Assembly (NCBI GenBank): GCA_030847615.1
Contig: JAUMIR010000001.1
Span: 263,251,187 to 263,315,186, forward strand
DNA length: 64,000 bases
Source: Gambelia wislizenii
Lineage: Eukaryota; Chordata; Lepidosauria; Squamata; Crotaphytidae
Direction of reading: 5' to 3'
The notes beneath the pieces were generated by a model, which worked only from the letters and a program-made list of their open reading frames with translations, was not told where the DNA came from and ran no database searches. Positions 51,488 through 63,444 of this stretch are shown here, one piece after another. The translations under genes and the position numbers were made by a program. Positions within the stretch are counted from its first letter, which is position 1; every line of letters begins with the position of its first letter.

Positions 51488-51950
51488 CCATGTTGGACAT
51501 GTCAACTGTAGATGTAAACTGGTTTTAGCCATTATTTTTCTCTTGACAGGGAACTCTAAGAACTGTAAATGTGTTGGAGCTTGGGCCTTCTAAGAGACTC
51601 AATGTCCCATGATTCTGTGGGGGCCTGATAATTGCATCCCATCATTATCTTGTCTTTACTAAATCCAATGAAGCTGCATGCATGGGAGCTTACCATCAGG
51701 TAACCAAAAGGGCTAATACAGCTTGAGGAACACCATGAGTTAAGATCTCATCTGAGGCTCTCAAGACATATCCTGTGCCCAGTGAGAATCCTATACAACT
51801 TAGAATTTGGAAACTTCTGGAATTTTCAGAGCCACAGAATTAAAGCGATGGTATCCAGACATGTGCATGTGCACACATAGGAGGGCCAATGAAGATACAG
51901 TGGCTTTTACATCTTTGGTCTGACTGAGGAAGCATAATGGAGGCTGAATG
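51488..51950. other. Unassigned sequence
   Basis: No feature was supported. Confidence 0.35.
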
Positions 51951-51959
51951 GCAAGTTCT

Positions 51960-52925
51960 AACTACCCCCACCCCTGCCATGAACACCACAGGGCTGGATT
52001 ACCAACTTCAGTGTGAGCTGCATAGTAATCATGTATAGAAAGTGGCATTAGCAGTTTCTGCTTATTTTGAACCATGATGAATGTCATCTTAGAAGGGGGG
52101 TTTCCACTCGCCGGCAGGCTGTTTTGCGGCCCAGCTGGCCACACCCCATTTGAGACCTCAGGGAACCCCCCCTAGCCAGAGGGGGGAATGGGTGACCACA
52201 TGGCAGATGCCCTGGGGGCCGCCATTGGTCCGTATCTCCTTCCCAGCATGCATCATGGCCAGGAGGGGTGGGGAGGGGTGGCAGCCAATCGGAACAGGCC
52301 TGCCCCGGCCCTGATTGGCTGCTTTGGTGGCCAGAAGGTGGGTCATCTGGCTGGGCTGTGGCGCAGCCAGATGATGTGGAGGGGACTGCAACGGAGCTAT
52401 TAAAGGCAGCTCTGTTGCAGCCTCTCCAGCAGTCGGGCTCCTCAGAGCCAAAGACCCACCCACCCTTCCTTGGGGTATAGGAAATATGCCATGTCGAAAT
52501 TTGCAGGGCAGATGCCATGAGTCACAAAAAGGGCATGCGGTCAAGGGGTCAAGTTCAAGTTCAAGGACAAGTTCAAGTTCAAGGGAGACCCCTCCTCTAG
52601 TTGCTAACAGTTCCTTGTTTTGCAGGGGAGGAGAAAGAGTAGGGAGGACAGCTCAAACATCGTCTCTCTCCTCCATGGGAGTTGGGATTGACCAACATAT
52701 AGCCATTGACTCACATGGGTGGGTCAATGAGGAGATCATGAGCTATGCATTGCCACCAACCATTTAGCTTGCAAGTTGCGGCCATTTATTGCCAAACAAT
52801 GTCTTTACTAACCTGTATTTAACCATGTTTTTTGAATATGTAATCAATACAATTATTACAAAAGATACAGTGTGTGAGTGTTATTTAGGAGGGCAGAGGG
52901 GGATGTATGGTCTGGGTCCGCAAAT
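51960..52925 (+). mobile_element. CCAAT-rich retroelement terminal region
   Basis: This GC-rich block has CCAAT motifs in both orientations (ATTGG, CCAATCGG, GATTGG) at 52220-52320 and a TATTAAAG box near 52398. The AT-rich end TCAATACAATTATTACAAAA is followed by GTGTGAGTG and TTATTTAGGAGGGCAGAGG, resembling 14877-15150. A GTTCAA/GTCAAG short tandem lies at 52540-52585. It looks like a solo terminal repeat, possibly Ngaro. The assignment is tentative. Confidence 0.4.
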
Positions 52926-52997
52926 GATATTGTAACCCTGCCATTTCTTACAACGTACTGCAGTGGAGGTGTCTCTCCTTTTCAGATGCATTCTTAG

Positions 52998-53553
52998 CTG
53001 GTTATTTATTTATTTGCTTGATATGTATTTAATTTATATCCCACTTTTCTTCTAGTACGGGACCCAAGGTGGGATACACATTAAAATTATTTATTTGTTT
53101 ATGTATTTGATGTATATGCTGCCTTTCTTCCAGAATGGGACCCAAGGCAGCTCATAACACATAAAAAGGAATTTAACAATATAAGTTAAAAGTTAAAAAC
53201 AATTAAAATGGTTACACTTTAAAATTATATATAAAACATATAAAAGTTAAAATAATAAAAACAATAAAACACAATACATTTTTAAAAATCTCTGAATACA
53301 AAAGTTAAAATACAATTAAACTAACTTTAATTTAAAAACACAAATTAAAAACACAAGTTAGAACAACATTAAAAAGACTTTTAAAACATAATAAAAGAAA
53401 AACACTATACCCTCTCCCTATTAAAAACTCTCTCTGCCATCACTAAATGCCTCCATAAGTAAAACGGTCTTTATTGGCCAGTGGACAGTAGGGAGGGAGC
53501 CAACAAGACCTCCAGGGAAAGGAATTCTACAACTTGAAAGCAGACACTGAGAA

Positions 53554-53598
<45 letters not shown>

Positions 53599-53690
53599 GT
53601 GACCTCACCAGAGATCCCTGGGATGGTGATGGGACCGAGAGAAGGCCTTTCCCAACAGATCTCAGAGCATTGGCATGTTACTAGCCCCAA
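52998..53690 (-). pseudogene. Two overlapping L2 3' ends
   Basis: Two successive L2-type 3' ends occur on the minus strand: 52998-53085 (GTCCCGTACTAGAAGAAAAG) and 53088-53690 (TTATGAGCTGCCTTGGGTCC). The second continues into a decayed coding tail near 53610-53680. A (CT)n tract at 53559-53598 interrupts it. Confidence 0.6.
53559..53598. repeat. (CT)n microsatellite
   Basis: Pure CT with one TTT interruption. Confidence 0.95.
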
Positions 53691-56345
53691 TACCCTCGCT
53701 ATTGTATCTGCTTAGTAATTGGCAATATTTAATAATTTGGCCAAACTGTGGCCTTCCACATGACTGGCAAGTTAACTGGGAACTCCCCAAACCAGGGACC
53801 CTTAAAAGACCTGAATGTAGTCATGTACACCCTAGGGAGGGACCATTCCAAATTCCAAAGAAAAGCATTAACTCATAGGACAACTTCTTGCCTGGACATC
53901 TGGCTAATCCAATCAATGATAGCTGAGTACTCAAAGTCTTGCAAAAACTGGTAAAACTTCTCCTAAACTGCAAACAAAGAGTTTGCTTGCTTCCATTCAA
54001 TTTCAAAGTGTTAGACCATCAAGAACCATTAGCACTTTCAGAAACCCCATTGTACATGCTTGGGAGACTCAGAAAAGGCATTGTTTTCCATTCTAAATCC
54101 CATCCTCTTAAGGGAAATATTGGGTATAAATATCTCCCCAAAACTCCACTCAAGTGCACACAGTTCATCTTCCTCTTGACTCCACGTCAGACTGTGTAGC
54201 CATTCCTGGTTCTGGACCCCCACTCTGCTGGTTTCTCTCTGTGATCGCAACTCCTCTGATCAGTACAGTATTACCCAACAAACTCCCTAACTCTCTTCCT
54301 CTATCCCAACATTTCCTACTTATTTTGCTAGCCTTGTGCAAGTGCTTGAAGCCTGAGTGCATGAATGAGGGTCCTCCAAGGGCTACCAGGATGCCTGGGA
54401 GAAGCCCCATAAATTCCCCACAAATTCACATCTGGATACAAACATTCTGCATCTTCTCTGAAATGGAAACACTGTGTTTCCTGAAGAAACAGTTATCTGC
54501 AGACATCAAACATATAGAGGGAACTTCATTGCTATGCAGATGAAGCTGACACCCCTGAATCTGAGAGACCAAAGAGGGGTTGCTTGTCAATCACCAAGAT
54601 TTCAGATAACCCTGATTTCCCAGATTGTGGCTGTCTGGAACCCCTTTGTAAAACACTTGAGAACTATCTGTAATCAAACATTTCTTTTGTTCAAAGTTTA
54701 TCTTTCAAGGGGTGTTTTCCTATTAGAACACTGGGGAAACTAAGTTCTTTGGTTCAGACTCCCCTTCTATCTGAATCCATGATGTTCTGTCCCTTGATTC
54801 CTCCCCCCTCCTCTATCTTTCTGAAGTACCTACTAACCCTCCCAGACTTTGGGACGGTGCCCAGCCGACTTCAGGTGTTTCTCTTCTACTCCATTAATCC
54901 TAACCTTCCCTTTCCCAAGTTTCTTCCTCCCTACTTTTGTTGCTGCTACTTGAGAGTAATGTCACTGCTCCAGGGAGACAAGCTGCAAGAGCAGGTGGAG
55001 TATACCCTAAGGCTTTAACTATTCCCTTCTAATTACTCCTTGCCTTACTCTGCTAGTCTTCTTTGCTTGACAAACCAAATGTATGTGATCTGTGAATGTT
55101 TCAGTTCAGTTCAATAAAGTTTCATCCATTGTTTGTACCCCTGACTTCTATGTATTTCCTTTGCTACACCCATATATGCAGGGTTTAAAGATCCTGTAAA
55201 GTTGTGTGACCTCTCACTGTGCCATTTGAGTTGCTTCTAATTCCCCACTGAAGCGAAGATCTTGTGTGGACTTTCCACAGACACCAGTGATACACGAAAC
55301 ACAACTCCCTGTATCCCTTTGTTGACAAAGGTCACGGTAACCAAACTCATGTTGGTCCTCAGCCTAGGTCCAAAGCCAGATTGAAATAGGTCTTGTTCAT
55401 CTTTGTATGATAGAGAATTAGGCTGCACGTGTTAGGTTAGAATTAGATTCAAAAGGAAAATAAACTACTATGTTGCTGTTTTCTTTCCACACTCAGCCTT
55501 GAAATAAATCCTTCAATTATTCAGGAGTTTTAATGCAGAGGCGTATGCTACTCAGTTTTTGTGACAAGAAATTTGCATCATGACCTCTCCTCTTACAAAC
55601 CTAAAGACAGAAGGAAAGAGAAAAAGAAAGAAATGAAACAGTGTGACAAATGATCTTCATCAAAAAACATAATGCCTTGGCAATCTCCAGGATTACCCAG
55701 AGGAGAAGTTGCAGAGAGCTTGTCATGCCAAAAAGAATCATAGAAACTATTCCAGTGCTTGTTTACTAGGGCTGTGTACAATGGCAACAACGGTACATTA
55801 GTTTTCATCTCCTGCAAAGCCTATGGGAGATGATCTTGTGTCTCTCTGCCAGCTCCCCAAATCCAGTTTTCCACTGCCGCCTCTGTGTCCTAGCTGAGCT
55901 AAACAGCACCCACACCATTTAAGCTGACCACTGGTTTGAAGAACAATCAGACCCTGGAAAGTAACTTCTTACTTAAGTAGTTACAAACAGATCCAAGGTC
56001 CCCAAAGAACACAGTTACCATTATAGTTATGTTTTTAAAAGTAGCTCTTTACTTTCTCAAAGGCAATTACACCATTACTTTTAAAAACACATCTGAATGC
56101 TACAGCCATGGGTCTGTAGTACAAAACATACCCCTTTCTTATCTACCTTGTTGTCATCTCAAAACCCACAAGAGAGCATGAGGCAACAAGAGGAGCCAGT
56201 ACTTGAATGCTAGGAATGCTACGTTTTACAAACTTAGTGAGGCCACACCTATCATAACTAATAAAAGTATCTAAAGGTTTCAGTTGCAATGCAAAAGGAA
56301 TGAAATTACCGCTCCTTGTTACAATCTTAATATAATGTGGTTGTT
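53691..56345. other. Unassigned; possible retroelement remnant at 54.1-55.14 kb
   Basis: A TATAAATA box near 54125 and CAATAAAGTTTC at 55116 could belong to one terminal repeat or element, but no TG...CA ends or coding motifs were found. The remainder shows nothing recognisable. Confidence 0.2.
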
Positions 56346-56346
56346 T

Positions 56347-56558
56347 ATTATTATGGGCCTTCTAGTCGACTTCAACTTATAGTGATCCTCTCATAGGTTT
56401 TCTTCAGAGAAGGTTTGCTGTTGCCTCCCTCTGAGGCTAAGAAAGTGTGATTTGCCCATGCTCACCCAGTGGATTTCCATAGCAGAATGGGAACTTTAGC
56501 CCTGTTCTTCTGGAGTCCTAGTCCAACACTCAGATCACTACACCATGCTGGTTCTTTA
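56347..56558 (-). repeat. tRNA-derived SINE
   Basis: On the minus strand: AGAACCAGCATGGTGTAGTG head, TGAGTGTTGGACTAGGACTC, CCCACTGGGTGAGCATGGGC, then a tail GTCGACTAGAAGGCCC. Well preserved. Confidence 0.82.
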
Positions 56559-57015
56559 CAATATGGTTATACCTTTGTTATGTGGAAAAATAATTAATTA
56601 CAAGTAACTCATCATTCATAATTAATTAATTCCAATTTCTGAGAGCAACTTAGAGGCTTATTGCATGTGGGGAGGAAAGTGGAAGGAAAGCCTGGGAGTA
56701 GCACATCCCGCCTTGCCTAATTGCATGACATCTGCATGCTTCAGCTGTTCTTCCATTCTAGTCCCATGGAAGATGGTGGTAAACATGAGCCTTTTTTCCA
56801 ACTGGAAAAATCCACTGGCAAATAGACTTTCCTTTGCCACTGTCTCCCATGGGACCAGAACAGGAGAATAGCTGAAGCACATCAATTCTTAGGCTTTGCT
56901 TCCACTTCCTTTCCCTCATGTGATAAGCCCTTAAGTCATAGCAGAGAAGACTTTACTGGAGAACACTTGAGTATGATAATAGTATGTTATTTATTTTTTT
57001 TAAAAATGTACAAAT
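56559..57015. other. Unassigned, with an inverted repeat
   Basis: 56660-56910 contains an imperfect palindrome (GGGGAGGAAAGTGGAAGG and inverse; GTCCCATGGAAGATGGTGG vs CACTGTCTCCCATGGGACC), probably a MITE remnant. Confidence 0.4.
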
Positions 57016-57017
57016 GT

Positions 57018-57480
57018 ATTATTATAATTTTATTTTCTCCTTCGCAAACTAAGATTCAGGAAGGACTCATCCCACTTTCTGCAAGTGCGCTGATGACTGA
57101 AAAGGCCAATCTGAGATAAACATGTCCGGTTGCAGAAAGCACAGCAGAAGGTCTCCTTGGGTGATGATTCCGGATTATGAGTCTTTCTGCATTGTTGTTT
57201 CTCTTCAAGACTTGTTCGGCATGAGTTCTCAAATAAGGTTGCAGCATTGTGGATAGTGCGTCTCCATGCCTCCTGATGTGAAGCCAGGGCGGACCATTGT
57301 TGGTGATCAATTTGGCCAAGCCTGAGATGTTGTTTCAGGGAGTCCTTGTATCGCTTTTTTGGAGCATCCCTCTTACTCTGACCTGTGGTGTGTTCACTGT
57401 AGAGTACTATTTTTGGGAGGCGATGGTCCCCCATCCTAGAAACGTGCTCTGCCCAGTGCAACTATGTTCTCAATATCACA
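57018..57480 (-). pseudogene. RTE-like LINE C-terminal tail
   Basis: The minus-strand frame of 143 codons reads LHWAEHVSRM-type start (MHWAEHVSRMGDHRLPK), then APKKRYKDSLKQHL, SHQEAWRRTIHNAATLFENS and a C-terminal zinc-finger-like CAFCNRTCLSQIGLFSHQRT. This tail is typical of a non-LTR retrotransposon whose RT resembles the one at 63.45 kb. An AT-rich ATTATTATAA 3' tail follows at 57010-57030. 5'-truncated. The clade name (RTE-like) is tentative. Confidence 0.7.
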
Positions 57481-57738
57481 GCCTCAACGCTGGTGATCCC
57501 TGCTTGCTCAAGGACAGCAACATTTGTCACATAGTCAATTTTATTTTAAAGAATATATAACTATGCATGTACACATATAATATTATACAAAGACTGCCGC
57601 TGTATTGAAAAGTTACCCTGCCAGTTTGTTCACAGAACAATCTGTGGAAGTCATAAAAGTGGCAAGATGCTTCCATTCCACAGGCCAGGGCTGAAATCAG
57701 ATGTCAGCACTTTGGGGCAGCTGTCAATAGTCTGTGCT
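57481..57738. other. Unassigned sequence
   Basis: No feature was supported. Confidence 0.35.
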
Positions 57739-57739
57739 C

Positions 57740-57945
57740 TTAGAAAGGATAGTTGCTCAGTGTTAGAGGATATGCTTTGCACTCTGATGAAGGCCCTAGG
57801 TTCAATCTTTAGCATCTCTAGGTAGTAAGAGAGAAAATTCCCCCGTGGAATCCTGGGAAGTTACTGGTAATCAATGCCAGAAATTCTGAGCTAGAAGGGA
57901 CAGTGTTCCAGTTCCACATAAGGCAGTTCTTTATGTTCCTTATGA
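57740..57945 (+). repeat. Sauria-type SINE
   Basis: Head TTGCTCAGTGTTAGAGGATA, TGCTTTGCACTCTGATGAAGG, B-box-like CTAGGTTCAATCTTTAGCAT, and 3' end CCACATAAGGCAGTTCTTTA. Order and length fit the family. Confidence 0.75.
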
Positions 57946-58830
57946 CGTCTCACTACCCACCCAGTCACTGCTTCCTCCTACCTACTTGTTATACAGAAGG
58001 CAGAAAGCATTTGTTTCTATGTGGCATTATTATACAGATGTAGAGTTAAAGCAAGAGTCTGTCTGGCCTCAATCTGGTATCTTCTGAGAAGAAAGAAAGT
58101 AGAAGGGATAGAAGAGATTATTCCTGGTATGATTACCATGTTTATGGGCTTTAGAAAAGCAACAGCCTCTAGCTCAGCTATAGGAAACAGGTTTTTTAGA
58201 CACATCTCCCTCTAGGGCTGAGGTAAGGGTCCTCTCCTTACAGAGAATAAATGCTGGTAATATTGAAATAATGTAATCTCATTTCCTCAAGTGATTCATG
58301 ACAACTATTGTTGAAGCTTTGACCTTCAGTGTATCGTACATCTCCCGGACCCCAATAGAAACTTTTCCTTTCCTAGCTTTGGCAATGTGTTCTAATGCTA
58401 AATTATGGCTATATTTACAGACTGGAATTTAATTAACACATGCTAATACAGAAGCTATAAATAAGAGATACAGCAAACTAAATTAATAGTTGTTTAATAA
58501 AATGGTACATTTTGAATTAGAGAGTTAAGAACCATGTGCAAGCCAATTAGAAATAAATCTGGGGTCCATTTCCAGCTGAATGTTGGAAATGTCTCACTAG
58601 AAGACAGAACATTTTCAGGTAGCTTTGAATTCATTCTTTGGGAGTTTGCATTGCTTACATCAATTGCCAAGAGAAGGAAAGTGCTGTCTTCAGTGGACTG
58701 GCGTGAGTTTTGCCCTATCTAGTTTGTCCAAGTCCATATTCTGCTATGTAACACACTGGATTTTCTCAAACTGTGGTACCATGATTATATAGTTCTGCAT
58801 ACATTTTTAGACACTTATTTCTCCTCTTAA
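57946..58830. other. Unassigned sequence
   Basis: No feature was supported. Confidence 0.3.
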
Positions 58831-58832
58831 GA

Positions 58833-58950
58833 AGCCAGTGTGGCATAGTGGTTTGAGTGTTGGGCTACAACTATGGTGACCAGGATTTGAATTTTCTGTG
58901 ATCTCTATGGGTGTACTACATCAAAGTGCTAGGGTGGGTGGGTGGGTGTG
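58833..58950 (+). repeat. tRNA-derived SINE, 3'-truncated
   Basis: AAGCCAGTGTGGCATAGTGG, TTGAGTGTTGGGCTACAACT, ACCAGGATTTGAATTT. Its 3' part is replaced by a GGGT tract at 58933-58950. Confidence 0.72.
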
Positions 58951-59322
58951 TTGGCTGTTTTATTTTAAGCACTGACAATCCTACTCACCATCTTCATCAT
59001 GTCCTACTCTTTACCATACCAGAGTGGTACTAAAATCTAGGTTTATTAAATATCTAGTCTTGCTAGAGAACCTCGTCATACTCAAAAGTAGTGTGACAGT
59101 TGGTCCTGAAAATAGGCAAAATGAAAAGAGAACAAATAAAAAGGAATGTACTTGCCATGATTCCACAGTGCCAGAATGTGGAAACTTTCATAGAATTAGC
59201 TCCTTCTGAATAAAATTTAAACTACCAGCATTAAAAGGAGGAACATGAAACTAGAAAAAAGCAAATTATTTCCTGATGAGAGAACAGCTGCAAATTTCAA
59301 GATATCAGCATGGGATACTTTC
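58951..59322. other. Unassigned sequence
   Basis: No feature was supported. Confidence 0.35.
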
Positions 59323-59566
59323 ACAATATGCTGGTGTTGTATGCCTTTAAGTAGTTTCTGACTTATGACAACCTTAAGGTGAACCTATCATGGGGGTTTC
59401 TTGGGAAGATTTGTTCAGAAGGGGTTTGCCTTTGCCTTCCTCTGAGGCTGAGATAATGTAACTTGTCCAAGGTCTCCCCGTGGATTTCCATGGCTGAGAG
59501 GGGATTCAAACCCTGGTCTCCAGTCATAGTCCAATGCTCAAACCACTATACCATGCTGGCTCATCA
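59323..59566 (-). repeat. tRNA-derived SINE, near full length
   Basis: On the minus strand: GAGCCAGCATGGTATAGTGG, TTGAGCATTGGACTATGACT, GAGACCAGGGTTTGAATCCC (B box), CTTGCC-like middle and tail AAACTACTTAAAGGCATAC. This is the most complete copy in the window. Confidence 0.85.
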
Positions 59567-59872
59567 CAATATAGCAACATCCAACTATTGTTTCATGAGG
59601 ACCAGTCAAGAATTCCCCTACTTCACAAGGTGCCTCCTTTGCAGAAAACAAACAAGAGGACAACTGTGATCTCACTGAATATGAGTCTTTCTATGTGGAC
59701 AACTGACAAATGTTCTTAAAGCATGTGTGACCAGCATAAATGGAATGCATGTGTGATCCAGAATAAATTTGACTGAAGGTGACTAATAGTCTTTGTTCAC
59801 ATAAGAACAGCATAGATTGCAATTCTGGGGTTGTTATGTTGCTGACAATGGCACCGTTATTAGCTATAAAAG

Positions 59873-60234
59873 AGGAGTGGGCAAAGTACAGTAGGACCCC
59901 CGTATCCACTGATTCATTATCCACTGGATACAAAACAACACCCATACCATAGAGTCTTCCTAGAAAATGTGTCCTAGCCATTTTCTAGGTCCTCCAAGGC
60001 AACTCTATGGTATTTTAAACCAGAAGTCCAATTATATTCAATGGTGTTCACTATTATCCATGTTTTTTGGTCTCCATGGGGGGGGGCAGAACCAATCCCC
60101 AATGGATAAGGGGGTCCTACTGTATGCCTTTCCAGATCCTGTTGGACAGCAACTCCCAGCATGCTTCATCATTCACTTTGCTAGATAGGGCTGCATGACA
60201 CTTGGAGACCTGCACTTTTCCCATCCCTGTTATG
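59873..60234. mobile_element. hAT-like short element, split by a TA-flanked MITE
   Basis: Left GAGGAGTGGGCAAAG and right TGCCTTTCCAGATCCTGTTG with CAGCAACTCCCAGCATGC and CTTTTCCCATCCCTG end. Closing the insert gives GGGCAAAGTATGCCTTTCCAG, the expected family sequence. Confidence 0.65.
59887..60124. mobile_element. MITE with TACAGTAGGACCCCC ends
   Basis: TACAGTAGGACCCCCGTATC and GGATAAGGGGGTCCTACTGTA are inverted copies, 238 bp apart and TA-flanked, consistent with a Tc1/mariner-type (Tigger-like) MITE. An internal inverted pair ACCATAGAGT / ACTCTATGGT lies at 59945-60013. Confidence 0.85.
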
Positions 60235-61240
60235 AAATACAAGCAATTTCTAGTTCCTTTTGAAATTTATAGGCAATCAAATGTATATTTCATATACAGT
60301 ATTCTCTCTTTCTCTCTCTGTTAGTGTGTAAACATACATTTTAGAGATGGTAAAAAAATTCCATATGAACCAAAGATTCTTTTTTTAAAAAAGAAACCAA
60401 CCTCTGCTGCTCAAAATAAAACATTGATCATTTGTAGCTGTTTGGCTTTTAAAAGAAATATTAAGTATTTTATATATTTCTAAAGTGCATTCAGAATTTG
60501 ACATGTTCTGTGTAAAAAACAAAATGCCAAGAATGTGAAATGCAGATTTCTTTTTATCCCTAAAGGAACACATTCCAAGACACTGCAATTAACACAACTA
60601 TTATTGAGATAGGTAACTAAAATTCACAGCAGTTTCCTCCTTTAAGGTTTCCAGAAACACACACATATGTGCGCACACATTCTTAACTTTCTAAAGTGTC
60701 AATAAGTGATTAATGCAGTCCCTAAACTATTGTAATCGGTGCATCTCAAAGCTGTGCTTATAATTAATCATTTATCTGCCACACTCCAGTGAATGTGCAG
60801 TGTGTCAGTGTGCAGCATGGCACAACTCATCCAAGTTACATTTCAGAAAATGTGAAGTGCAAATCCACACATGGAACAACCATTCAAGGTAACTCCTGTA
60901 ACTGTTACTTAATATTACCAAAAAGCTTGCCAGGGATTGCATGTGGAACAAAGCTGTAAAATCTTAGCTATGTTTATCCTATGTGGCAAATAAGAAAATG
61001 CAAAATAAGCCATCCTCCTCCTCCTCATCATCATCTCAGAATCTACCGCATTACTGACTAAAGTTTGGTACATTAATTATTAAGATTGTGTCAAAGAATC
61101 GGGGGATCAGTGAGTTATTGTTGAATAACATGGCATGTTCCAAGCAGTGTCACTTTTTAAAACTGTGCTATTGTGATTCTATCTGTGGTGATTTCATTCA
61201 AAAATTTTGTCAGGTTGTTTGGAATTGTTCCTGAGCACCT
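60235..61240. other. Unassigned; candidate conserved noncoding DNA at 60.6-60.96 kb
   Basis: 60600-60960 is repeat-free to the eye, with TAATTAAT, AATCATTTATC and GTGATTAATGCAG motifs. Nothing else was recognised. Confidence 0.25.
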
Positions 61241-61244
61241 ATCC

Positions 61245-61405
61245 AGAGCCAGCATGATGTAGAGGTTTTAGTGTTAGACTCTGGGAGACAAGTGTTCAAA
61301 TACCTGCTCAGCCATGGTAGCCTACTGGGTGAACTTGTCATACTTTCTCAGCCTTAGAGGAAGACAATGCCAATCCTCCGCCAAATACTACTATTACTAC
61401 CACCA
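61245..61405 (+). repeat. tRNA-derived SINE
   Basis: CCAGAGCCAGCATGATGTAG, AGTGTTAGACTCTGGGAGAC, TACCTGCTCAGCCATGG, CTACTGGGTGAACTTG and CTCAGCCTTAGAGGAAGAC. It ends in a CTA/CCA-rich tail. Confidence 0.78.
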
Positions 61406-62812
61406 CCAACAATCTCCTCAGTATGTTCAGTTTCAAGAGATTTTGTCAGTTTTCACAACTGATTGTTTGCACATTTACATAAACATGCAAAAAAATTAAA
61501 AACTGTAATACATGTTGCTTTCTTGCATGACCCATTAACAAAAGTTGTATTGAATGAGTCAATTGCCTCTTTTTGATCAACTGAACCCACCTTTTATTCT
61601 TTTATGCTTATTCTTTTATATGTGTTTATCTAAATAAAAGGAAAAGCCCTCAGTTACATTTTACATCAGTTGCAGAAAGCAGAAGAAAAAAGTGTTTTAT
61701 GTTTCATTCTCACACTGGATAGGAGAACCTTCCTGGGGTCTGGAGGACCCTCAATAGTGTGTGTATGGTGTGATGGGATGCCCTGTCTGGACAAATTGTC
61801 ACCATTCTAGAGAGGCTTTTGTTTACACTGCTGGCATGGAAGCAACCTCTGGTCACCAGGGAAACCACAGCTTTATTGTTACTAAGTTCATGGGTTTACT
61901 TTTTGCTCTATAGGAACAAAGGCTGACCCTTCACTTGCTTGGGAGGCATTCACTTAACTGAGAAGCACCAGTGGTGGTGTTTAGCCTGTTCCTTGCTGCT
62001 GATAATGCTAGCCGTTGAGCAGCAAGCTAGCTCCCACCTGCACATTCCTGCTCTCCATTTGCATTGTGTTGTTCTGAGTGTTGTTACTTCCATTGAGAAG
62101 GGAAAGCTATGTGTAAGTCAAGGGGTATAATTCTGGTGCAGATCCATTAAAGCTGGTGGCAGAGCACAAGTCTGCCAGGATACTTATGATGTCATCCATG
62201 AGTGGAGGCTGCTCTCTCTTCTGTCCCTCCTATAAGGGTACGCAACAGCTGAAGAGAGTGGTCCTGGGCATAGCTCTGTTCCACCAGCCAGCTATGGAGT
62301 GCAGCTGGGAAAGAAAGAGCAGCTCAGACCCCAGTATAAGAAGGCACTTTCTTTTCTGGGTGCTCACAGGCAGCTGGAATATATCCAGACGCAACCCTGC
62401 TAGCTGAACAGTGGCTGCTGTTGTGAGCTTGGAGCAAATGGCATTGTGCAAGGAGGTACTGGATACCTCTTTCCATGATACTCCCAAAATACATATACTG
62501 GTATAACTGGGAGCTTATACCAGCCTTTGTAATGTATACATGAACATACCTAAACATTAAAATCAGCTTGGCAAAGAGAAGAGAGGGTTTTTCTCTCCCC
62601 ACCCCCTCTCTCTCACACACAAGGTTTATCCAGAAGGCTCCAGAGGGCAAGTCGTCTTGTCAGCCCCCACCTGCAGCCTGATGTAGAACCATTCAGACAC
62701 AGTGTTATCACTTCAGTAAGAAACAGAGCTCTAAACAGAGCTTAGAATGCTACTTTTTAAAAGTAATTCACAATGTAATTCAGGAAGAAGGCCTCCAACA
62801 GCAACCTGTCCT
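61406..62812. other. Unassigned sequence
   Basis: No gene, RNA or family repeat was supported. Confidence 0.3.
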
Positions 62813-62814
62813 AT

Positions 62815-63028
62815 TAATTGTTGTTGTTGTTATTATTGTTGTTGTTGTAAACTTTTATGTCATTACTGACTTATGGCAATCCTAAGGTGAACCTATCATG
62901 GGATTTTTGAGGCTGAGAGTATGTGACTTGCTCAAGCTCACCCAGTGACCCGCTGAGCAGGGATTTGAGCCCTGGTCTCCAAAATTCTAGTCAAACACTC
63001 AAACCACTAGGCCATGCTGGCTCTTGTC
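62815..63028 (-). repeat. tRNA-derived SINE with (CAA)n tail
   Basis: On the minus strand: AGAGCCAGCATGGCCTAGTG, TTGAGTGTTTGACTAGAATT, GGGCTCAAATCCCTGCTCAG, CACTGGGTGAGCTTGAG, and a (CAA/TAA)n tail at 62815-62848. Confidence 0.82.
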
Positions 63029-63275
63029 CTATTAATAGTACCCTGTTCAAAATATACCTTGTAACATTGCTCATTACCTTTTAGTTCTTTTTGTCCACAG
63101 GAGGTTCATCTAAATAGTAAGAAAGCAGCATACATCTCATTTTTTAAAAAATCACAAAATACCCTGAGAATGTTTTGCTCTAAAGAAGTAGCTGGGGGGC
63201 GGGAATGCAACCAAAACAATAATATTACTAGTCATTACATTATTGTGCAAAAGGAAAATAATTTTGAATTTTTAA
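63029..63275. other. Unassigned sequence
   Basis: No feature was supported. Confidence 0.3.
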
Positions 63276-63435
63276 TACAGTTGTCCCTCCATATCCATGG
63301 ATTTGGTATCCACATATTTAAGTATTCACGGCTTGAAAATATTCTTAAAAAAATAATAATCCAAAAAGCAAACCTTGATTTTGCCATCTTATATAAGGGA
63401 CACCATTTTGCTATGTCATTGCATATAATGCAATG
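63276..63435. mobile_element. Tigger-like MITE, truncated
   Basis: TACAGTTGTCCCTCCATATC, GGATTTGGTATCCACATATT and GACACCATTTTGCTATGTCA match the MITE at 8931-9164 in inverted orientation. The far TIR is missing; sequence changes to LINE coding after about 63435. Confidence 0.8.
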
Positions 63436-63444
63436 GTCAGACAT

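Noticed and set aside
53691..55140. Endogenous retrovirus terminal repeat
   Set aside because: A TATA box and a polyadenylation signal are about 1 kb apart with no TG...CA ends, no duplication and no retroviral coding nearby, so it is kept only as unassigned.
57740..57945. Possible tRNA gene (B-box-like GGTTCAATC)
   Set aside because: The tRNA-like head is followed by a SINE body and 3' end, and cloverleaf pairing is not kept.
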